A stretch of DNA of 64,000 nucleotides from the NCBI RefSeq assembly GCF_000308295.2, contig NZ_HG326652.1, positions 2,725,931 to 2,789,930 on the forward strand. The letters are read 5' to 3'. This DNA comes from Afipia birgiae 34632 (GTDB lineage Bacteria > Pseudomonadota > Alphaproteobacteria > Rhizobiales > Xanthobacteraceae). Made by a program: the position numbers and the translations under genes. Positions 52,971 to 62,454 of this stretch are shown piece by piece. A model generated the notes under the pieces. The model was given only the letters and a program-made list of their open reading frames with translations, made no database searches and was not told the origin of the DNA. The first letter of the stretch is position 1. Each line of letters starts with the position of its first letter.

Positions 52971-53186
52971 CGGCTTCGGCCGGGCGACGAACGTTCAGAA
53001 AAGCTTAATAAAGCGCCCTTTCTGAGCGATTTCGACGTGTCACCGAGACAGCACACTCGGCAAAGAACGGTATTGCAGAACCCGGGACCGGCCGGAAACC
53101 ATTTGAGCCCGGGCATCCCTCCACGTATTTTCATGGCCATAGGTGTGGCGGAATCATGCTGCCACCATCGTTTTTAAGGGGCTCCG

Positions 53187-53975
53187 ATGCGCAAGATTGC
53201 TGTACTCCTCCTCGCGGCCGCCGGCGTTAGCCTGGCAGGCGCGGCTTCCGCAGCCGATCTCGGCACGGCGCCGATCTACCGCAAGGCGCCTCCCGTGCCG
53301 GTGTTCACATGGACCGGCGGCTACATCGGCGGTTATGTCGGCGGCGCCTTCGGTGCCAACGACGTCGTGACCGGCGTGCCGGTCACCGGAGCTGGCGCAC
53401 CGATCTTTGCTGGACCGGCAGCGTCCTACAACTACGGCTCAAGCGTGATCGGCGGCTACACCAGCGGCTACAATTACCAGTTCGCTCCGAACTGGGTCAT
53501 CGGCTACGAAGGTGAAACCGGCTACATCGGCCTCAAGGGTTCGTCCACCTACGCTGGCTCGGCGACCTCCATTGCGACGACCCGCGCCGAAGGTCTCTAC
53601 AGCCTCTGGGCTGCCCGCCTCGGTTATGCGTTCGACCGCTCGCTGATCTACGTCAAGGCCGGTGGCGCTCTGGTCGACTTCGAAACCGGCGTGTCCAACG
53701 GTACGCCAGGCACCCACATCGACACCATGCACACCAAGTATCGCCTCGGTTACGCAATCGGCGGCGGCTGGGAATATGCCTTCGATACCAAGTGGAGCGT
53801 GAAGGCCGAGTACCTCTATCTCGGCTTCGACAACAACATCACCACCACGGGCAACTTCACTGGCCCTCCGATTCAGGTGTTCACCACCACCAGCCTCCCC
53901 GGCATTCATACCGCCAAGGTCGGTCTGAACTACAAGTTCGACATGCTCGGTTATTTCCTCGGCATCGTTCGCTAA
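53187..53975 (+). CDS. Outer-membrane beta-barrel protein (Omp25/RopB-like)
   Basis: A 262-residue porin-like protein. The signal peptide MRKIAVLLLAAAGVSLAGAASAA is followed by the conserved rhizobial start of the mature protein, TAPIYRKAPPVPVFTWTGGYIGGYVGGAFG, and an OmpA-like eight-stranded barrel ending with the aromatic-rich HTAKVGLNYKFDM. These proteins are abundant in the outer membrane of Hyphomicrobiales and affect surface stability. The 216-bp upstream region has no gene and probably carries a strong promoter; a strong terminator follows. Confidence 0.93.
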   Translation: MRKIAVLLLAAAGVSLAGAASAADLGTAPIYRKAPPVPVFTWTGGYIGGYVGGAFGANDVVTGVPVTGAGAPIFAGPAASYNYGSSVIGGYTSGYNYQFAPNWVIGYEGETGYIGLKGSSTYAGSATSIATTRAEGLYSLWAARLGYAFDRSLIYVKAGGALVDFETGVSNGTPGTHIDTMHTKYRLGYAIGGGWEYAFDTKWSVKAEYLYLGFDNNITTTGNFTGPPIQVFTTTSLPGIHTAKVGLNYKFDMLGYFLGIVR

Positions 53976-53998
53976 ACGCCGACGGTTCTCTAGAAGTC

Positions 53999-54028
53999 AA
54001 AGCCCCGGACATGGTCCGGGGCTTTTTC
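53999..54028 (+). terminator. Rho-independent terminator after the barrel gene
   Basis: AAAGCCCCGGAC-ATG-GTCCGGGGCTTT forms a 12-pair stem with a three-base loop and runs into TTTTT, an excellent intrinsic terminator 24 bases after the stop codon. Confidence 0.92.
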
Positions 54029-54117
54029 TTTGTCGCAAATCCTATCAACCTCCCTTTGTCGGCGTGTCATGACATGCGGCTAGGCTGCAAGCTCCTCACA
54101 TCAGCAAGGAGCCGACC

Positions 54118-54384
54118 ATGAAACTGAAAGCAGGCGACGTCGTAGTTCTCAAATCCGGCGGCCAGGCCCTGACCGTTGCCGAGGTCACCGACGAAATGGT
54201 CGCGTGCATCTGGATCGGCGAGGAAGGCGATCTGTTCCGCGAATCGCTTCCATCAGCTGTTCTCGAACCTGCTCACATCGACATGTCCGACGATGAGGAC
54301 GAGCACGACGAAGACGAAGACAGCGAAGAAGACGAGAGCGAAAGCGAAGGCCATCACGCCAAGAGAGCGGCGGAAATCGCTTGA
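54118..54384 (+). CDS. DUF2158 (YodC-like) protein with acidic tail
   Basis: An 88-residue protein. Residues 1-55 are the DUF2158 fold, MKLKAGDVVVLKSGGQALTV...CIWIGEEGDLFRESLPSAVLEP, which resembles an SH3-like small domain. Residues 57-78 are almost all Asp/Glu/Ser (DDEDEHDEDEDSEEDESESE), followed by a basic end KRAAEIA. The acidic tail may bind basic proteins or metal. No reaction known. AAGGAG precedes the ATG. Single gene between the barrel gene and cca. Confidence 0.85.
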   Translation: MKLKAGDVVVLKSGGQALTVAEVTDEMVACIWIGEEGDLFRESLPSAVLEPAHIDMSDDEDEHDEDEDSEEDESESEGHHAKRAAEIA

Positions 54385-54405
54385 GGGAGTGGCGCGTTTT
54401 TCTTC

Positions 54406-54480
54406 ACCTCTTCCCGTTCTGACAGGGAGAGGTCGGGGACTGAGCGCAGCGAAGTCTCCCCGCAAGAGAGCGGGGCGAGG
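54406..54480. repeat. Palindromic intergenic repeat with two hairpins
   Basis: CCTCTTCCC and GGGAGAGG (54407-54433) and CCCCGC-N6-GCGGGG (54458-54475) form two stems in the gap between the convergent DUF2158 and cca genes. Composition resembles the other REP-like elements in the window. Confidence 0.6.
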
Positions 54481-54494
54481 TACAACAAGTGCGA

Positions 54495-55751
54495 TCAAAG
54501 CCGATGATCCCGCGCGAACCGCGCGACGGTGTCATCGGCGATGCTTTTCAGCGCCGCTTCTTCCAACGGAAACTGCATCGCCAGCCACGCATCCTCGGCC
54601 AGCGTCAGCACATGGCCGAGCGCCGGTCCTTCTGCGATGCCACGCGCGATGAAGTCCGCCGCCTTGAGCGGAAATACCGGTGCCGTCCAGCGCTGTGGCA
54701 GCGTCGTCAGCTCACGCCACTGCGGTGAGTTGAAACCCCGCCCCGCCCGGGCCCATGCCAGCATGATCCGGTCGAGATAGCGCGGTGCGCCCAGCCGGTA
54801 CAACCTGCGCTGGGCCGTCGCCTCATCCATGCCGGCTGCCCGCCACCAGCGATGCCCCATCGAATCGAGACGCTTGGTCTCCGCATTCGAGAGTCGCCAG
54901 CGCACCGACAGGCGCTTCGCATCTTCGGTGACCGCAACCGCCAGCGCGCCAAGGCGAAGTATTGCGTCCGGTCCGATTCCCATTTCGCGTTCGACGGCGA
55001 TCATGTTGGCGAGAGCGCCGTGATAAACCACGCCCGCTGTCAGCCGCAGCAGCAGACCGGCATCATCCATCGCCACCAGCGCCGGCGCCGCGCCCTTCGC
55101 GACCATCAGCTTGAGCATTTCCATCCGGATCCGCTCGGCGGACAGGCCTGAAAGACCGTCGCGCCCGGCGATACAGGCGTCGTACCCGGCCGGGTCCGGC
55201 GCGCCCTCGCCATAGGCCGCGTGAATCCGGAAGAAACGAAGGATGCGCAGGTAGTCTTCGGCAATGCGCTGCGCGGGCTCGCCGATGAATCGCACGCGGC
55301 GGGCTTCGATGTCCGCCAGCCCACCGACCGCGTCGTGAACAACGCCATCCGGCGTCACCGACAAGCCGTTGATGGTGAAGTCACGGCGCATCGCATCGCG
55401 CGCCCAGTCGCGGCCGAAGGCAACCCTGGCCTTGCGCCCGAAGGTTTCGATGTCTTCGCGTAGCGTGGTCACTTCGAACGGCTGGCCTTCGATCACCAGC
55501 GTCACCGTTCCGTGCTCGACGCCGGTCGGTACCGACTTGATATGCGCGAGCTTGGCGCGGCGGATCACGTCCTCCGGCAGCGCCGTGGTCGCGATGTCGA
55601 TATCGCCGACGGGAAGACCAAGCAGCGCATTGCGCACCGCGCCGCCGGCCACCCGCGCCTCCTCGCCGTCCGCATTGAGCAACGCCAGCACCCGCGCCGT
55701 CGCACCTGACCTCAACCAGGGGGCGTCGCGCAGCGAACGCGGAGCGCTCAT
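54495..55751 (-). CDS. cca: CCA tRNA nucleotidyltransferase
   Basis: Adds or repairs the 3'-CCA end of tRNAs. The class II nucleotidyltransferase head has GGAVRNALLGLPVGDIDIATTALPEDVI, where GDIDIAT holds the two metal-binding Asp residues, and RRDFTINGLSVTPDG and RFIGEPAQRIAEDYLRILRFFRIHAAYG. The RN in place of the usual RD after GG-x-V is a mild variation. The C-terminal 200 residues are a helical tRNA-binding region. Last gene of the DUF1285-NUDIX-DUF6111-cca unit; its ATG overlaps the DUF6111 stop by 4 bases. Confidence 0.96.
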   Translation of the reverse strand: MSAPRSLRDAPWLRSGATARVLALLNADGEEARVAGGAVRNALLGLPVGDIDIATTALPEDVIRRAKLAHIKSVPTGVEHGTVTLVIEGQPFEVTTLREDIETFGRKARVAFGRDWARDAMRRDFTINGLSVTPDGVVHDAVGGLADIEARRVRFIGEPAQRIAEDYLRILRFFRIHAAYGEGAPDPAGYDACIAGRDGLSGLSAERIRMEMLKLMVAKGAAPALVAMDDAGLLLRLTAGVVYHGALANMIAVEREMGIGPDAILRLGALAVAVTEDAKRLSVRWRLSNAETKRLDSMGHRWWRAAGMDEATAQRRLYRLGAPRYLDRIMLAWARAGRGFNSPQWRELTTLPQRWTAPVFPLKAADFIARGIAEGPALGHVLTLAEDAWLAMQFPLEEAALKSIADDTVARFARDHRL

Positions 55752-56011
55752 TTCTCAGACCCCCGGATCAGCTTGCCATCCTCGACATGCGCGGGAGTGT
55801 AGGTCGAGCCCGGAGGCGCACCGGAAAAATGCGCCAGCAACACGAGGCTGATGATAACGAGCACGAAGGCAGCCACCGCCAGCTTGCCGACGATGTGCAG
55901 CGGCCACGACGACTTGACCCAGACGCCGGACCGGCTTGCGATCAGAAATGCCGCATAGACCGCGAAAGGAATGAGAAAAATTCCGATTTCGGTGAGGACA
56001 GGACGGATCAT
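55748..56011 (-). CDS. DUF6111 family membrane protein
   Basis: An 87-residue protein with two hydrophobic helices (MIRPVLTEIGIFLIPFAVYAAFL and IVGKLAVAAFVLVIISLVLLAHF) and a polar end SYTPAHVEDGKLIRG. This matches the DUF6111 family, found beside NUDIX and cca genes in alphaproteobacteria. Start at 56011 overlaps the NUDIX stop by 4 bases. Function unknown. Confidence 0.85.
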   Translation of the reverse strand: MIRPVLTEIGIFLIPFAVYAAFLIASRSGVWVKSSWPLHIVGKLAVAAFVLVIISLVLLAHFSGAPPGSTYTPAHVEDGKLIRGSEK

Positions 56012-56700
56012 GAAAGACAAATCCGCTCATACAGCGCGCGCAGCATGCCCGCCGTCGCGCCCCAGATATAATGCGTCTCGAACGGCATCTCGTAGAACGA
56101 GCGCTGCATGCCACGGAATTCCTTGCTGCCGAGCTTGTGATTGACCGGGTCCATCAGGAACGCCAGCGGCACCTCGAACGCGGCATCGACTTCATTGGCG
56201 TTGATCGTGAGTTCGAAATCCGGCCGGACACGCGCCAGCGTCGGCAGAATCCGAAATCCGAAACCGGTCGCATACACATCGAGGTAACCGATCGGTTCGA
56301 TGAAATCTCGTTTGAGTCCGATCTCCTCGTCGGCCTCGCGCAGCGCCGCATCCATCGGCGAAGCGTCGGTCGGATCGATCTTGCCGCCGGGAAACGAAAC
56401 CTGTCCGGCGTGCTCGTTAAGATGTTCGGCGCGCTTGGTCAGCAGCACCATCGGCACATCGCGCTCCACGATCGGAACGAGAACCGCCGCCGGACGCACA
56501 GGACGTTCCTTCGCAATAATCTGCAGCATCGCATCGGTGCCGAAATCGCCGGTCGGCGCCAGCACGGCTGCGTCGGTCAGTCCCGGCGGCACATCGAAGT
56601 TCAGGCGCTCACGCGACCGGCGAAAGAATTCGCCGGTCGTGATCTCGGCCGCTGCCGCGATGCTGGTAGGGACAGCGTCCTTCAAAACAGTCTTCGTCAA
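56008..56700 (-). CDS. NUDIX hydrolase (CoA pyrophosphatase-like)
   Basis: A 230-residue NUDIX protein. The Nudix core is VSFPGGKIDPTDASPMDAAL followed by READEEIGL, and the preceding FPGGK and the following IEPIGYLDVYATGFGFRILP fit the CoA/8-oxo-type pyrophosphatase subgroup. The TTG at 56700 is chosen because AGAGGA lies 6 bases upstream and the DUF1285 stop is only 16 bases away; earlier starts would overlap that gene. Substrate is not certain: CoA derivatives or oxidised nucleotides are the family options. Confidence 0.88.
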   Translation of the reverse strand: MTKTVLKDAVPTSIAAAAEITTGEFFRRSRERLNFDVPPGLTDAAVLAPTGDFGTDAMLQIIAKERPVRPAAVLVPIVERDVPMVLLTKRAEHLNEHAGQVSFPGGKIDPTDASPMDAALREADEEIGLKRDFIEPIGYLDVYATGFGFRILPTLARVRPDFELTINANEVDAAFEVPLAFLMDPVNHKLGSKEFRGMQRSFYEMPFETHYIWGATAGMLRALYERICLS

Positions 56701-56716
56701 TCCAAATCCTCTTTCG

Positions 56717-57325
56717 TCAAACAGGATCGCGCGCCTGCGCTGCGTCCGCCATCGAGAAGAATGCGCCGCCCGACATGACCCCGAACATCTCGCGGCCATC
56801 GACGAGTCGAATTTCGCCCATCTCCACCAGATCATAATAGAGCGCGCGTGTAACCTTTGCCCACAAATCCGCACGGACATGAAGGTATGGCGTCAGCCCG
56901 CCGTCGGCGGCGGCTTCGAAACGCAGCCGGTGAGCGCCATCGCATGGCACCCATTCGTCGACATTGGTGCGGAAACTCAGCGTCCGCGCCGCGCCCTCGC
57001 CGGCCTTCTCCATCTCCACCGCGAGAAACGGCACGTCATCGACGCGGATGCCGACTTTTTCCACCGGCGTGACAAGAAAATACTTGCCGTCCTCACGTTT
57101 GAGAATCGTGGAAAACAGCTTCACCAGCGCCGGCCGCCCGATCGGCGTGCCGAGATAGAACCAGGTGCCGTCGCTTGCGATCCGCATGTCGAGATCACCG
57201 CAGAACGGCGGATTCCACAAATGGACCGGCGGCAGACCTTTTGTCGCAGCACCGCGCGCAGCATGAGTCAGGCCGTCCAGACGCTGGACCGGGTTCGGCT
57301 CCTGTTTCTGCCCTTGGTTCGCCAT
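56717..57325 (-). CDS. DUF1285 family protein
   Basis: A 202-residue protein of the DUF1285 family. Conserved stretches are PPVHLWNPPFCGDLDMRIASDGTWFY, GRPALVKLFSTILKREDGKYFLVTPVEK and ALYYDLVEMGEIR. The structure-based expectation is a small beta-rich fold; no reaction has been assigned. Start at 57325 (MANQGQKQEPN). It heads the four-gene unit with the NUDIX, DUF6111 and cca genes, divergent from the MoxR operon. Confidence 0.88.
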   Translation of the reverse strand: MANQGQKQEPNPVQRLDGLTHAARGAATKGLPPVHLWNPPFCGDLDMRIASDGTWFYLGTPIGRPALVKLFSTILKREDGKYFLVTPVEKVGIRVDDVPFLAVEMEKAGEGAARTLSFRTNVDEWVPCDGAHRLRFEAAADGGLTPYLHVRADLWAKVTRALYYDLVEMGEIRLVDGREMFGVMSGGAFFSMADAAQARDPV

Positions 57326-57635
57326 TGTTTGCCCTGACCGTTGACGCTTCTGTTTGGCACGAATGGTGCACAACAAGAACCCGAAAGCCGAGAGATCGCT
57401 GATCGAGAACGCATGAAAACGACCAACAAATCACCCCGGCGTCCGGCGCGATTACTCGCCACATCGTGATGAGTTTCAAGCCCCCTACCCGCTAATGTGG
57501 GGACAGCCTGAATGAGTGAATACATAAGAGAATACATGGCCTTTGCACGGGTTTAGCATGGGCCTGCGGTCTGAAGTCCGGGCTTTGAGTCCCGCGGAAC
57601 CCGAAGACGGAATCTTACAGCCCACGCAAGGAGCG
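57326..57635. other. Divergent control region between the DUF1285 and MoxR operons
   Basis: A 310-bp gap with no gene. It contains a GAATACAT direct repeat (57518-57525 and 57530-57537, 12 bp apart). No certain -35/-10 pair or terminator is visible. The MoxR ribosome binding site CAAGGAG lies at 57627-57633. Confidence 0.4.
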
Positions 57636-58646
57636 ATGAATATGGCTGGCGCAGAAGGTGTCGAGAAACTGGAAGACGTGATCGTGCGCTCGGCCGAGCA
57701 GATCGCGGGGAACATCCGCACCGCCCGCGAGGCGGTTTCGACTGTCATCTTCGGACAGGAACGCGTCGTCGAGAATGCGCTGGTGACCATCCTGTCCGGC
57801 GGACATGCATTGTTGATCGGTGTTCCGGGTCTGGCGAAGACCAAGCTCGTCGAAACACTGGGCATCACGCTCGGCCTCGACGCCAAGCGCGTGCAGTTCA
57901 CGCCTGACCTGATGCCGTCCGATATTCTCGGCGCCGAAGTGCTCGATGAGAGCGTCAGCGGCAAGCGCTCGTTCCGCTTCATCGCCGGACCGGTGTTCGC
58001 GCAACTCCTGATGGCGGACGAAATCAACCGCGCCAGCCCGCGCACGCAATCCGCATTGTTGCAGGCGATGCAGGAGCAGCACATCACAGTGGCCGGCGCG
58101 CGGCACGATCTGCCGAAGCCGTTCCATGTGCTCGCCACGCAGAACCCGCTGGAGCAGGAAGGCACCTATCCACTGCCCGAGGCACAGCTCGACCGTTTCC
58201 TGATGGAAATCGACGTCGAATATCCGGACCGTGATGCCGAGCGTAAAATCCTGTTTGAAACCACCGGCGCCGAACAGACCGTGGCGAGAGCCGCGATGAC
58301 CGCCGAAACGCTGGTCACCGCCCAGCGGCTGGTGCGCCGCCTGCCGGTTGGCGATTCCGTGGTCGAGGCCATTCTGTCGCTCGTCAGGTCGGCGCGTCCG
58401 GGTGAGGACAACGGCGAACTCGGCAAATCGATCGCGTGGGGACCGGGACCGCGCGCCAGCCAGGCGCTGATGCTCGCTGTTCGCGCGCGCGCGCTGCTCG
58501 ATGGACGGCTCGCACCGTCGATCGACGACGTGCTGGATCTCGCGGAGCCTGTATTGAAACACCGCATGGCGCTGACGTTCTCGGCGCGCGCCGAGGGCCG
58601 CACCATTCCCGACATCATTAAACAACTGAAATCACGGATCGGCTGA
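57636..58646 (+). CDS. MoxR-type AAA+ ATPase
   Basis: A 336-residue MoxR-family AAA+ ATPase, a chaperone that usually assembles metal centres or remodels proteins with vWA domains. Walker A is GVPGLAKTKLVETL, Walker B is LLMADEINRASPRTQSALLQAM, and the sensor and box residues QNPLEQEGTYPLPEAQLDRFLM follow. The start at 57636 (MNMAGAEGVEKLED) has AAGGAG upstream. It heads an operon with DUF58, DUF4159 and a vWA-type membrane protein, the standard MoxR/Bat-like arrangement. Confidence 0.96.
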   Translation: MNMAGAEGVEKLEDVIVRSAEQIAGNIRTAREAVSTVIFGQERVVENALVTILSGGHALLIGVPGLAKTKLVETLGITLGLDAKRVQFTPDLMPSDILGAEVLDESVSGKRSFRFIAGPVFAQLLMADEINRASPRTQSALLQAMQEQHITVAGARHDLPKPFHVLATQNPLEQEGTYPLPEAQLDRFLMEIDVEYPDRDAERKILFETTGAEQTVARAAMTAETLVTAQRLVRRLPVGDSVVEAILSLVRSARPGEDNGELGKSIAWGPGPRASQALMLAVRARALLDGRLAPSIDDVLDLAEPVLKHRMALTFSARAEGRTIPDIIKQLKSRIG

Positions 58647-59590
58647 TGGCAGCACGGCCGCAACCCGCACTTCAGGAGATCGAAGCAGTCCGGCGTGCCG
58701 ATGGAGAAAGCCGTTCGCTCGCCGCGTCGCTGCCGCGTCTCGTGCTGGAGGCGCGGCGCATCTCGGCCAATGTCATCCACGGCCTGCACGGTCGGCGGCG
58801 CGCCGGCACCGGCGAAAATTTCTGGCAGTATCGCCGCTTCGTTTCCGGAGAAGCCTCGCAGAACGTCGACTGGCGGCGTTCGGCGCGCGACGATCATCTC
58901 TACGTCCGCGAGCAGGAATGGGAGGCCGCGCACACTGTATGGCTGTGGCCGGATCGCTCAAAATCGATGGCGTTCGCCTCGAAGACTGCGCGCGACAGCA
59001 AGCTTGAGCGCGCGCTGGTGGTGACTTTTGCGCTGGCCGACTTGCTGGTCGCCGGCGGCGAGCGCGTCGGCATTCCCGGCCTGATGAACCCGAGCTCAAG
59101 CAGCAACATCGTCGACAAGATGGCGCAGGCGATCGTGCACGACACCATAGCGCGTTCGAGCCTGCCGCCGGCCTTTGTGCCGTCGGCGCTGGCGGAGGTC
59201 GTGGTGCTGTCTGATTTCTGGTCGCCGATCGGCGACATCCGCACCATGCTTGCCGGCCTCTCCTCGTCGGGCGCGCACGGCACTCTGTTGCAAGTCGTCG
59301 ATCCTGCCGAGGAAACGTTTCCCTATTCCGGCCGCGTCGAATTCGTCGAGCCTGAGGGTGGCGACGTCATCACCGCCGGCCGCGCCGAGACCTGGGCGAA
59401 GGATTACACCGCGCGCGTCGCCGCGCATCGCGCCGCCATTCGCGAGGAAACCAACAAGCTCGACTGGCTGTTCTCGACCCACACCACCGATCGCTCCGCT
59501 GCCGAGCTGCTGCTGTATCTGCACAGCGGCATGATGGTCGCCAAGGGCAGCGCGGGCCGCGTCGCCGTGACAGCGGGGCGCACCTCATGA
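58646..59590 (+). CDS. DUF58 family protein (vWA-like)
   Basis: A 314-residue cytoplasmic DUF58 protein, a common MoxR partner. The DUF58 signature SGEASQNVDWRRSARDDHLYVREQE (about 68-92) is followed by a vWA-like domain whose metal-site motif DxSxS appears as WPDRSKS. The ATG overlaps the MoxR stop by one base and the next gene starts within 4 bases of its stop, so all three are coupled. Role in MoxR-mediated protein assembly is inferred. Confidence 0.93.
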   Translation: MAARPQPALQEIEAVRRADGESRSLAASLPRLVLEARRISANVIHGLHGRRRAGTGENFWQYRRFVSGEASQNVDWRRSARDDHLYVREQEWEAAHTVWLWPDRSKSMAFASKTARDSKLERALVVTFALADLLVAGGERVGIPGLMNPSSSSNIVDKMAQAIVHDTIARSSLPPAFVPSALAEVVVLSDFWSPIGDIRTMLAGLSSSGAHGTLLQVVDPAEETFPYSGRVEFVEPEGGDVITAGRAETWAKDYTARVAAHRAAIREETNKLDWLFSTHTTDRSAAELLLYLHSGMMVAKGSAGRVAVTAGRTS

Positions 59591-62451
59591 TGGGCCTGCC
59601 GCTCTCATTCGCCGAACCGTGGCTGCTGATGGGGCTGCTGAGCCTGCCGGCGCTGTGGTGGCTGCTGCGCGTGATGCCGCCGCGCCCTCGCCGCGTCGAT
59701 TTTCCGCCGACGCGCCTGCTGTTCGACATCGCGCCGAAGGAAGAAACCCCGTCACGCTCGCCATGGTGGCTGACGCTGCTGCGCCTGCTCGCCGCCGCGC
59801 TCGTCATTCTTGCGGCCGCCGGTCCGATCTGGAATCCGAGCGAGGGCGTGACGCGCTCCAGCGCGCCACTCGTGCTGTTGCTCGATGACGGCTGGAGTGC
59901 GGCGTCCAACTGGGATGCGCGCATCAAGACCGCCGACGAACTGATTTCCAACGCTGAGGCCGACCGGCGCGCGGTCGCGCTCGTTCCGCTATCGGACGCG
60001 ACCCGCGACATCACGCTGATTCCTGCGGGCACCGCGCGGGTGGCGCTGCGGCAGCTTGCGCCGAAGCCCTATGCCGTCGAGCGAGTCGAAACCCTCCCGG
60101 CGCTGGCGCGCTTTCTCGCCAAAACCGGCGACAGCGAAATCGTCTGGCTCAGCGACGGCATCGATACCGGACGCGGCAGCGAATTCACCGAGGGTCTGAC
60201 GAAAGCAATTCAGGATCGCGCCCTGACGATTTTCGAAGGCGGCACTCCGCCCGCACATGCGCTGGTCGCGGCGGAGAACGCCGCCGCAAAGATGACGGTG
60301 AAAGTCCTGCGCGCCAATAGCGGCGGCGGCGATGCCGGACTTGTGCGCGCGCTCGACCAGAAGGGTTCGCCGATCGGCGAGGCGAAGTTTGCGTTCGGCA
60401 TACAGGATCGCGAGACCGAAGCCAGCTTTGATCTTCCGGTGGAACTGCGCAACGATATCACGCGCCTCGAGGTCTCCGGCGAGCGCTCGGCCGGCGCGGT
60501 GCAACTGCTCGACAAGCGCTGGCGCCGCCGCGCCATCGGCATCGTCTCGGGCGCGACCAGCGACACGGCACAGCCGCTGCTCGCCTCGACCTTCTATCTC
60601 ACGCGCGCGCTGGCGCCGTTCGCAGACGTACGGCTCGGCGAGCGTGGCTCGCCGGCCGTCGCAATCGGACAATTCCTTGACCAGAAGCTGCCGATGATCG
60701 TGCTTGCCGATGTGGGCACGTTGTCACCTGAAATCCGCGACAGGCTCAACACATGGATCAGGCAGGGCGGCGTACTGGTGCGCTTCGCCGGGCCGCGCCT
60801 CGCCGCAGGCGATGACGATCTGGTGCCGGTGAAACTGCGGCGCGGCGGGCGCAGCTTGGGGGGCAGCCTCACCTGGGAAAAACCGCAGCCACTGGCATCG
60901 TTCGCGGCCGACGGACCGTTCGCTGGTCTCGCCGTTCCGAAAGACATCACCGTGACACGTCAGGTGCTGGCCGAGCCCGATCCCGGGCTCGCTGCGCGGA
61001 GCTGGGCCTCGCTCGCTGATGGCACACCGCTCGTGACCGGCGAACATCGGGACAAAGGCGTGATCGCGCTGTTCCATATCAGCGCCGATATGCGCTGGTC
61101 GGATTTGCCGTTGTCTGGCACCTTCGTGGAGATGCTGCGGCGAATCGTCGATATGTCGGGCTATACGGCCAATGCGGGCGCAGGTGTCGCCGCCGAAGCC
61201 GGAGCGGAAACTGTTGCGCCGATCCGCACCCTCGACGGCTTTGGCGCATTCGGGCCGCCGCCCTCCACAGCGAAGCCGCTGCGCGCCGACTATCGCGACC
61301 GCGCCACGCTCGATCACCCCCCCGGTCTTTACGGCCCCGCCGATGGCCCGCTCGCGGTGAACGCACTTGCTGCGGCGGACAGGCTCGCTCCGCTCGACAC
61401 CTCCGCGTTGAAGGCGCGGCGCGCGACCTACACCAACGCCGAGCCGCGCGACCTGCGCGGCATCCTGCTCTCCACCGCGCTCGCACTGTTCCTGATCGAC
61501 GCGATCATCGTTGCCATTCTCGGCGGCGGTCTGGCGGCTTTGCTGCGGCGCCGGACCGCAACCGCGGCACTCGCCATCGCGTTTGCGCTGGCGTCTGCGA
61601 GTGGCGTACCCTCGCCGACTTACGCGCAGGCCCCGAAGGCTCCGGCCAAGAGCATGCCGGCGAAACCTCCTGCAAGCAGCGCCGCCAGCGACGACTTCGC
61701 CATCAAGGCTGTCGCACAAACCCGTCTTGCCTATGTCGTCACCGGCAATGCCGACGTCGATTCCATTGTGAAGGCCGGCCTGTCGGGGCTGACGCTGTTT
61801 CTCGCACAACGCACCGCGCTGGAAGCCGGCGAGCCGGTCGGCGTCGATCCGGCGCGCGATGAACTCGCATTCTTCCCGCTGGTTTACTGGCCGGTGATCA
61901 CCGGCGCGCCGAAGCCATCGCAGGATGCCATCAACAAGCTCGACGCCTACATGAAGCAGGGCGGCACGGTGCTGTTCGATACGCGCGACGCCATTGAGGC
62001 GCCGCCGGGTCCCGGCGGAGAATCGCAAACGCCCGGCATGCTGACGCTGCGCGAAATCCTGTCCTCGCTCGACATACCCGAACTTGAGCCGGTGCCGCGC
62101 GAACACGTGCTGACCAAGACGTTCTATCTGCTGCGCGACTTCCCGGGCCGCTTCAATTCCGGACAGACCTGGGTCGAAACGCTGCCACGGGTCGATGACG
62201 AAGAAGCCGCCGACCGGCCGGCACGCGGCGGCGACGGCGTCTCGCCGATTATCATCACCTCGAACGATCTCGCCGGTGCATGGGCGATGCGGACCGACGG
62301 ACAGCCGATGCTGCCGCTGACGCCGGGCGATCCGCGCCAGCGCGAAATGGCCTTCCGTGCCGGCGTCAACATCGTGATGTACACCCTGACTGGCAACTAC
62401 AAGGCCGACCAGGTGCACGCACCCGCCCTCATCGAACGGCTGGGGCAATAA
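59587..62451 (+). CDS. DUF4159 domain membrane protein (BatA-like N-terminus)
   Basis: A 954-residue protein. Residues 1-85 are the BatA-type membrane entry LSFAEPWLLMGLLSLPALWWLL followed by a vWA-like part where the metal motif is degenerate (LLLDDGWSA). A middle glutamine-amidotransferase-like region (GTLSPEIRDRLNTWIRQGGVLV near 380) and a second membrane helix near 625 (GILLSTALALFLIDAIIVAIL) follow. Residues about 705-935 are DUF4159 (LSGLTLFLAQRTALEAGEPVGVD and FFPLVYWPVITG). It is part of the MoxR operon and probably presents substrate at the inner membrane. Confidence 0.9.
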   Translation: MMGLPLSFAEPWLLMGLLSLPALWWLLRVMPPRPRRVDFPPTRLLFDIAPKEETPSRSPWWLTLLRLLAAALVILAAAGPIWNPSEGVTRSSAPLVLLLDDGWSAASNWDARIKTADELISNAEADRRAVALVPLSDATRDITLIPAGTARVALRQLAPKPYAVERVETLPALARFLAKTGDSEIVWLSDGIDTGRGSEFTEGLTKAIQDRALTIFEGGTPPAHALVAAENAAAKMTVKVLRANSGGGDAGLVRALDQKGSPIGEAKFAFGIQDRETEASFDLPVELRNDITRLEVSGERSAGAVQLLDKRWRRRAIGIVSGATSDTAQPLLASTFYLTRALAPFADVRLGERGSPAVAIGQFLDQKLPMIVLADVGTLSPEIRDRLNTWIRQGGVLVRFAGPRLAAGDDDLVPVKLRRGGRSLGGSLTWEKPQPLASFAADGPFAGLAVPKDITVTRQVLAEPDPGLAARSWASLADGTPLVTGEHRDKGVIALFHISADMRWSDLPLSGTFVEMLRRIVDMSGYTANAGAGVAAEAGAETVAPIRTLDGFGAFGPPPSTAKPLRADYRDRATLDHPPGLYGPADGPLAVNALAAADRLAPLDTSALKARRATYTNAEPRDLRGILLSTALALFLIDAIIVAILGGGLAALLRRRTATAALAIAFALASASGVPSPTYAQAPKAPAKSMPAKPPASSAASDDFAIKAVAQTRLAYVVTGNADVDSIVKAGLSGLTLFLAQRTALEAGEPVGVDPARDELAFFPLVYWPVITGAPKPSQDAINKLDAYMKQGGTVLFDTRDAIEAPPGPGGESQTPGMLTLREILSSLDIPELEPVPREHVLTKTFYLLRDFPGRFNSGQTWVETLPRVDDEEAADRPARGGDGVSPIIITSNDLAGAWAMRTDGQPMLPLTPGDPRQREMAFRAGVNIVMYTLTGNYKADQVHAPALIERLGQ

Positions 62452-62454
62452 TTC

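Noticed and set aside
57518-57537. GAATACAT direct repeat as operator of the MoxR operon
   Set aside because: Only two 8-bp copies without symmetry and about 100 bp from the start; too weak to claim.
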